From contig JACPKO010000029.1 in the NCBI GenBank assembly GCA_016186985.1, positions 1 to 7,233 on the forward strand: 7,233 nt of DNA, read 5' to 3'. This stretch comes from Candidatus Daviesbacteria bacterium. Lineage in GTDB: Bacteria; Patescibacteriota; Microgenomatia; Daviesbacterales; UBA10151. Positions 4,688 to 7,233 of this stretch are shown here, one piece after another. Position 1 is the first letter of the stretch, and every line of letters begins with the position of its first letter. The notes beneath the pieces were generated by a model, which searched no databases, was not told where the DNA came from, and worked only from the letters and a program-made list of their open reading frames with translations. The position numbers were made by a program, and so were the translations under genes.

Positions 4688-6823
4688 ATGAATTTGGATA
4701 CCCACTTAAGGCATATTTCAGGAATAGGCTATATCCACGGAAGAAGGCTGGCAGAAATAAATTTGCTGACTGTTTCCGATCTAATCAACCACTTTCCTTT
4801 CAGATACGATGACTTTTCTGAAATTGTACAGATAAACGAAGCCCAGCTTAATTCCAAAGTTACTTTAAAAGGGGAAATCTGGTCAATAAAAAATATCTTT
4901 ACAAGATACGGGAAAAAATTAACCCAGGCGATTTTTAATGATGGAACAAACTCCATCAACTTAACCTGGTTTAACTCAACTTATTTGGCAAAAAGCATCA
5001 AGGTTGGCGATAAACTACAGATTTCAGGAAAATTAACCAAATATGGTTCAAAACTTTCAATCATTATGCCGGTTTGGGAAAAAATTCCGGATGTGTCAAG
5101 CTATTCCACACCCCGCGCGGGTAGGAATAATGAGAGCCTGCATACGGGAGGACTGATTGCAGTTTATCCGGAAACAGAGGGAATAAGCTCAAAATGGTTA
5201 AGAACCAAGATTTCCCAAATTCTTCCAAAGGCTGAACTATTTATTGAAGATCCTTTACCTGAAGAAATCCGTAATGGGATGATACCTTTAAAAGAAGCCT
5301 ACCAAAAAATCCATTCTCCTGAAGATTTTAAAGATGTCCAAGATGCGACTGAAAGGTTAAGTTTTGATGAAATTTTCTGGATTCAGCTTAAAACTTTAAT
5401 CGTTAAAAATAATTGGCAGAATAAACCATCAATTGGAAAATGGACAATTGACAATGGACAATTGACAAACTTTTTAAATAGTCTCTCTTTTCAGCTTACT
5501 CAAGCCCAGCAAAAAGTCCTTAAGGAGATTTTAAAGGATCTGCAAAAAGGCATAGCTATGAACAGATTAGTACAGGGAGAAGTCGGATCCGGTAAAACAG
5601 TAGTTGCTGCAATTGTGGCATACATTGCCCACCTTAACGGGTTCAAAACTTTATACATGGCACCAACGGAAATTTTAGCATTCCAACATTACTCAACTTT
5701 CAAAAAACTCCTGGAACCGTTTAAGATTGAGGTGGGGTTATATACGGGGAGCAGAAAATTTACAAGGGTATCACAAGTATCACGAGTACCAAAGGTACCA
5801 CGAGGAGAAAAAACGAAGTCTGGAATCGAGCCCCGTGATACTCTTGATACACTTGGTACCCGTGATACCCCTGCAATAATAATTGGCACCCATGCCCTTT
5901 TATCCGATAAGCTAATCGCTAGTGATGTGGGTTTAGTGATTATAGATGAACAGCAAAGGTTCGGTGTAGAACAACGCGCAATACTCCGAAACAAAGCAAA
6001 AATCCCCCATTTTCTTACCATGACTGCAACGCCTATCCCGAGGACTGTTGCTCTAACTTTATACGGAGACCTTGATTTATCGATCATAGATGAATTACCC
6101 AAAGGAAGAATACCTGTTAAGACGCACGTTGTGCCATCAAAAAAGCGGCCGGATGCTTACAAATTTATTGAACAAAGGGTAAAAGAGGGCGAACAAATTT
6201 ATATAATCACCCCGCTTATTGAGATTTCGGAAACCTTAAAAACAGTAAAAGCTGCAACCGATGAATTTGAAAAGTTAAAAAAAGTATTTGCAAAATTAAA
6301 ATTGGGTTTGCTCCACGGACGGTTGAAACCAAAAGAAAAAGCTCAAATTTTGCAGGATTTTAAGAATAGATTAATTGATATTTTAGTTTCAACCTCAGTT
6401 GTTGAGGTAGGGGTTGATGTTTCAAACGCCACAATTATGGTTATTGAGGGCGCGGAAAGATTTGGGCTTTCACAGCTTCACCAGTTAAGAGGTAGGGTCG
6501 GAAGGGGGAACAGACAGTCTTATTGCCTGATATTTCCGAGCTCAGAAGAATCCGGAATCATTTCCAGGCTTAAGAATCTAGAAAGGATTTCGGATGGATT
6601 AAAGCTTTCGGAAATTGATTTAAAAATCCGCGGGTCAGGAGAAATTTTCGGGAAAAGACAATCCGGCAGGTTTGACTTAAAAATTGCCTCTTTCTCCAAT
6701 CTGGAATTAATCGAAAAAACCCGGCTGGCTGCGCAAAAAATCCTAAGCGGTGACCCCTCTCTTGCTAAATACCCTCGCCTTAGAGTAAAATTATCAAGTT
6801 TTGAAAAAGTTGCTCCAGATTAA
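4688..6823 (+). CDS. recG: ATP-dependent DNA helicase RecG
   Basis: RecG remodels stalled replication forks and Holliday junctions using ATP. The 711-residue protein has the expected order: an N-terminal helical part with 'ISGIGYIHGRRLAEINLLTV', an OB-fold wedge domain (about 55-145), then helicase domain 1 with Walker A 'GEVGSGKT' (297-304), the variant DEQH-type box DEQQ (420-423, then RFG) and 'TATPIPRT' (446-453). Helicase domain 2 has 'STSVVEVGVDV', 'GAERFGLSQL' and motif VI 'QLHQLRGRVGRG' (596-607), ending with the RecG-typical 'LKIRGSGEIFGKRQSG'. Two repeats lie inside it: heptamers at residues 252-260 and a palindromic element at residues 360-395. The latter replaces the Lys/Glu-rich helix normally found between 'YTGSRK' and 'IIIGTHALL'. 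All catalytic motifs are intact and the frame is open, so it is probably functional. Confidence 0.95.
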   Translation: MNLDTHLRHISGIGYIHGRRLAEINLLTVSDLINHFPFRYDDFSEIVQINEAQLNSKVTLKGEIWSIKNIFTRYGKKLTQAIFNDGTNSINLTWFNSTYLAKSIKVGDKLQISGKLTKYGSKLSIIMPVWEKIPDVSSYSTPRAGRNNESLHTGGLIAVYPETEGISSKWLRTKISQILPKAELFIEDPLPEEIRNGMIPLKEAYQKIHSPEDFKDVQDATERLSFDEIFWIQLKTLIVKNNWQNKPSIGKWTIDNGQLTNFLNSLSFQLTQAQQKVLKEILKDLQKGIAMNRLVQGEVGSGKTVVAAIVAYIAHLNGFKTLYMAPTEILAFQHYSTFKKLLEPFKIEVGLYTGSRKFTRVSQVSRVPKVPRGEKTKSGIEPRDTLDTLGTRDTPAIIIGTHALLSDKLIASDVGLVIIDEQQRFGVEQRAILRNKAKIPHFLTMTATPIPRTVALTLYGDLDLSIIDELPKGRIPVKTHVVPSKKRPDAYKFIEQRVKEGEQIYIITPLIEISETLKTVKAATDEFEKLKKVFAKLKLGLLHGRLKPKEKAQILQDFKNRLIDILVSTSVVEVGVDVSNATIMVIEGAERFGLSQLHQLRGRVGRGNRQSYCLIFPSSEESGIISRLKNLERISDGLKLSEIDLKIRGSGEIFGKRQSGRFDLKIASFSNLELIEKTRLAAQKILSGDPSLAKYPRLRVKLSSFEKVAPD
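5441..5468 (+). repeat. Tandem heptamer repeat within recG
   Basis: TGGACAATTGACAA occurs twice in perfect tandem; equally, it is four heptamers alternating TGGACAA and TTGACAA. It encodes 'WTIDNGQLT' in the linker between the wedge and helicase domains. From memory of the family, RecG aligns through here without an obvious gap, so the repeat may have overwritten rather than lengthened the protein. Similar heptamer tracts are known as short tandem repeats in cyanobacteria. Confidence 0.75.
5766..5870. repeat. 105-bp palindromic repeat element inserted in frame in recG
   Basis: A 40-bp left arm (5766-5805) and a 40-bp right arm (5831-5870) are inverted copies around a 25-nt loop. By hand count 30 of 40 positions are Watson-Crick pairs and 2 are G-T. 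Each arm consists of four 9-bp units, for example GGTATCACA, AGTATCACG, AGTACCAAA, GGTACCACG on the left and TGATACTCT, TGATACACT, TGGTACCCG, TGATACCCC on the right. The product is a VS/VP tripeptide run followed by a DT/GT run (residues 360-395), unlike RecG. The length is a multiple of 3 and carries no stop, so the frame survives. Confidence 0.8.
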
Positions 6824-6834
6824 AACGAATAAAA

Positions 6835-7032
6835 ATGCCTCAAGAACCAAAAAAAAGACATTCTAAATCAGTTAAAAATATAAGAAGAGCAGCTATAAAA
6901 TTGTCTGCTATTAACCTTGTGGTTTGCCGCAACTGTAATTTTAAAACTTTAGCTCATATGGCCTGCCGTAACTGCGGTAGTTACGCCGGCAAAAAAGTCT
7001 CAGACGAAGCTGTAAAAGTAACCCGGGCATAA
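6835..7032 (+). CDS. rpmF: 50S ribosomal protein bL32, zinc-ribbon form
   Basis: The 65-residue protein starts 'MPQEPKKRHSKSVKNIRRAA', the basic N-terminus typical of L32 ('P..K.S......RRA'), and carries two CRNC pairs (Cys31, Cys34, Cys44, Cys47) that bind zinc. It is a structural component of the large subunit. It begins 11 nt after the recG stop with no separate TATAAT-like box, so it is probably co-transcribed with recG. No Shine-Dalgarno motif precedes the ATG. Having all four cysteines suggests no zinc-sparing (C-minus) form at this locus. Confidence 0.95.
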   Translation: MPQEPKKRHSKSVKNIRRAAIKLSAINLVVCRNCNFKTLAHMACRNCGSYAGKKVSDEAVKVTRA

Positions 7033-7039
7033 ATAACTT

Positions 7040-7233
7040 ATGAAAACTTCCAAAGACCCGCGGCACTTGCAGAGAATTAAACTGATGCAGGGATTGTTTT
7101 CCTATGGTTTTAACAAGCAAAGCTTTTCTGCGAATAAAAACCTTCAGCAAATTTTAATCAAAATTTCGGATATTGACGCATGGATTGAAAAATCGGCCCC
7201 AAAATGGACTGTTGAAAAAATCAATCACTTAGA
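7040..7233 (+). CDS. nusB: Transcription antitermination factor NusB, N-terminal part, cut by window end
   Basis: Sixty-four codons are visible from ATG 7040, open to the right edge. 'KTSKDPRHLQRIKLMQGLFSYGF' resembles the opening Arg-rich helix of NusB ('R..AR..A.Q.LY'), and 'IDAWIEKSAPKWTVEKINHL' matches the following helices, where the family has 'D..I......W...R....D..ILR'. NusB acts with NusE (S10) on boxA RNA in rRNA operon antitermination. The gene begins 7 nt after the rpmF stop, consistent with one unit with rpmF and recG. The C-terminal half is outside the window. Confidence 0.82.
   Translation, partial: MKTSKDPRHLQRIKLMQGLFSYGFNKQSFSANKNLQQILIKISDIDAWIEKSAPKWTVEKINHL

Noticed and set aside
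5766..5870. CRISPR-like or tandem regulatory array
   Set aside because: Units are 9 bp with no spacers and lie within an intact recG frame; a coding palindromic repeat fits better.
5689..6102. 137-codon minus-strand ORF opposite recG
   Set aside because: It is the antisense of conserved helicase motifs and the palindromic element; no ribosome-binding site or recognisable family.

Overview
The window looks like a piece of a Candidate Phyla Radiation (Patescibacteria) genome, probably Microgenomates-like. This is inferred from gene content and style: a compact, AT-leaning sequence; a short L32 with a zinc ribbon followed by nusB; a dihydrouridine synthase with the variant 'PMDDVTD' N-terminal motif; a small PaaX/Cas2-like regulator; a tyrosyl-tRNA synthetase of the archaeal type; and small membrane or surface proteins. 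No search could be run, so the phylum is an inference.

Layout. Positions 1-663 (minus) hold the N-terminal two thirds or so of a periplasmic adaptor (membrane fusion) protein running off the left edge. A short divergent intergenic region (664-758) carries two dyad symmetries. It leads into a plus-strand pair: a two-helix DUF378 membrane protein (759-977) and, 2 nt later, a membrane-anchored protein with a Pro/Ser linker and one fibronectin type III domain (980-1705). Next come a tRNA-dihydrouridine synthase (1729-2691), a PaaX-like regulator (2753-3256) closely bracketed by two matching 32-bp palindromes, and an archaeal-type TyrRS (start corrected to 3388, ends 4566). A 34-residue membrane peptide overlaps the TyrRS stop codon (4566-4670). 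recG (4688-6823), rpmF (6835-7032) and the first 64 codons of nusB (7040 to the edge) follow.

How the genes relate. Most of the right-hand genes are information-processing housekeeping: tRNA modification, tRNA charging, fork and recombination repair, a ribosomal protein and an antitermination factor. The left part is envelope related. The genes do not form one pathway. The regulatory layer is the most distinctive part: several genes have a TATAAT-like box 5-11 nt before the start codon, implying leaderless or near-leaderless transcripts, and the PaaX-like gene has an apparent operator on each side, predicting autoregulation and possibly control of the TyrRS unit.

Most noteworthy: (1) the paired 32-bp palindromes around the PaaX-like gene; (2) a 105-bp palindromic element built of 9-bp units lying in frame inside recG and encoding 36 residues that do not look like RecG; (3) a perfect heptamer-type tandem repeat also inside recG; (4) the archaeal-type TyrRS in an otherwise bacterial context; (5) a second 32-bp dyad in the divergent promoter region. 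I found no CRISPR array, tRNA, rRNA, insertion sequence or defence system.
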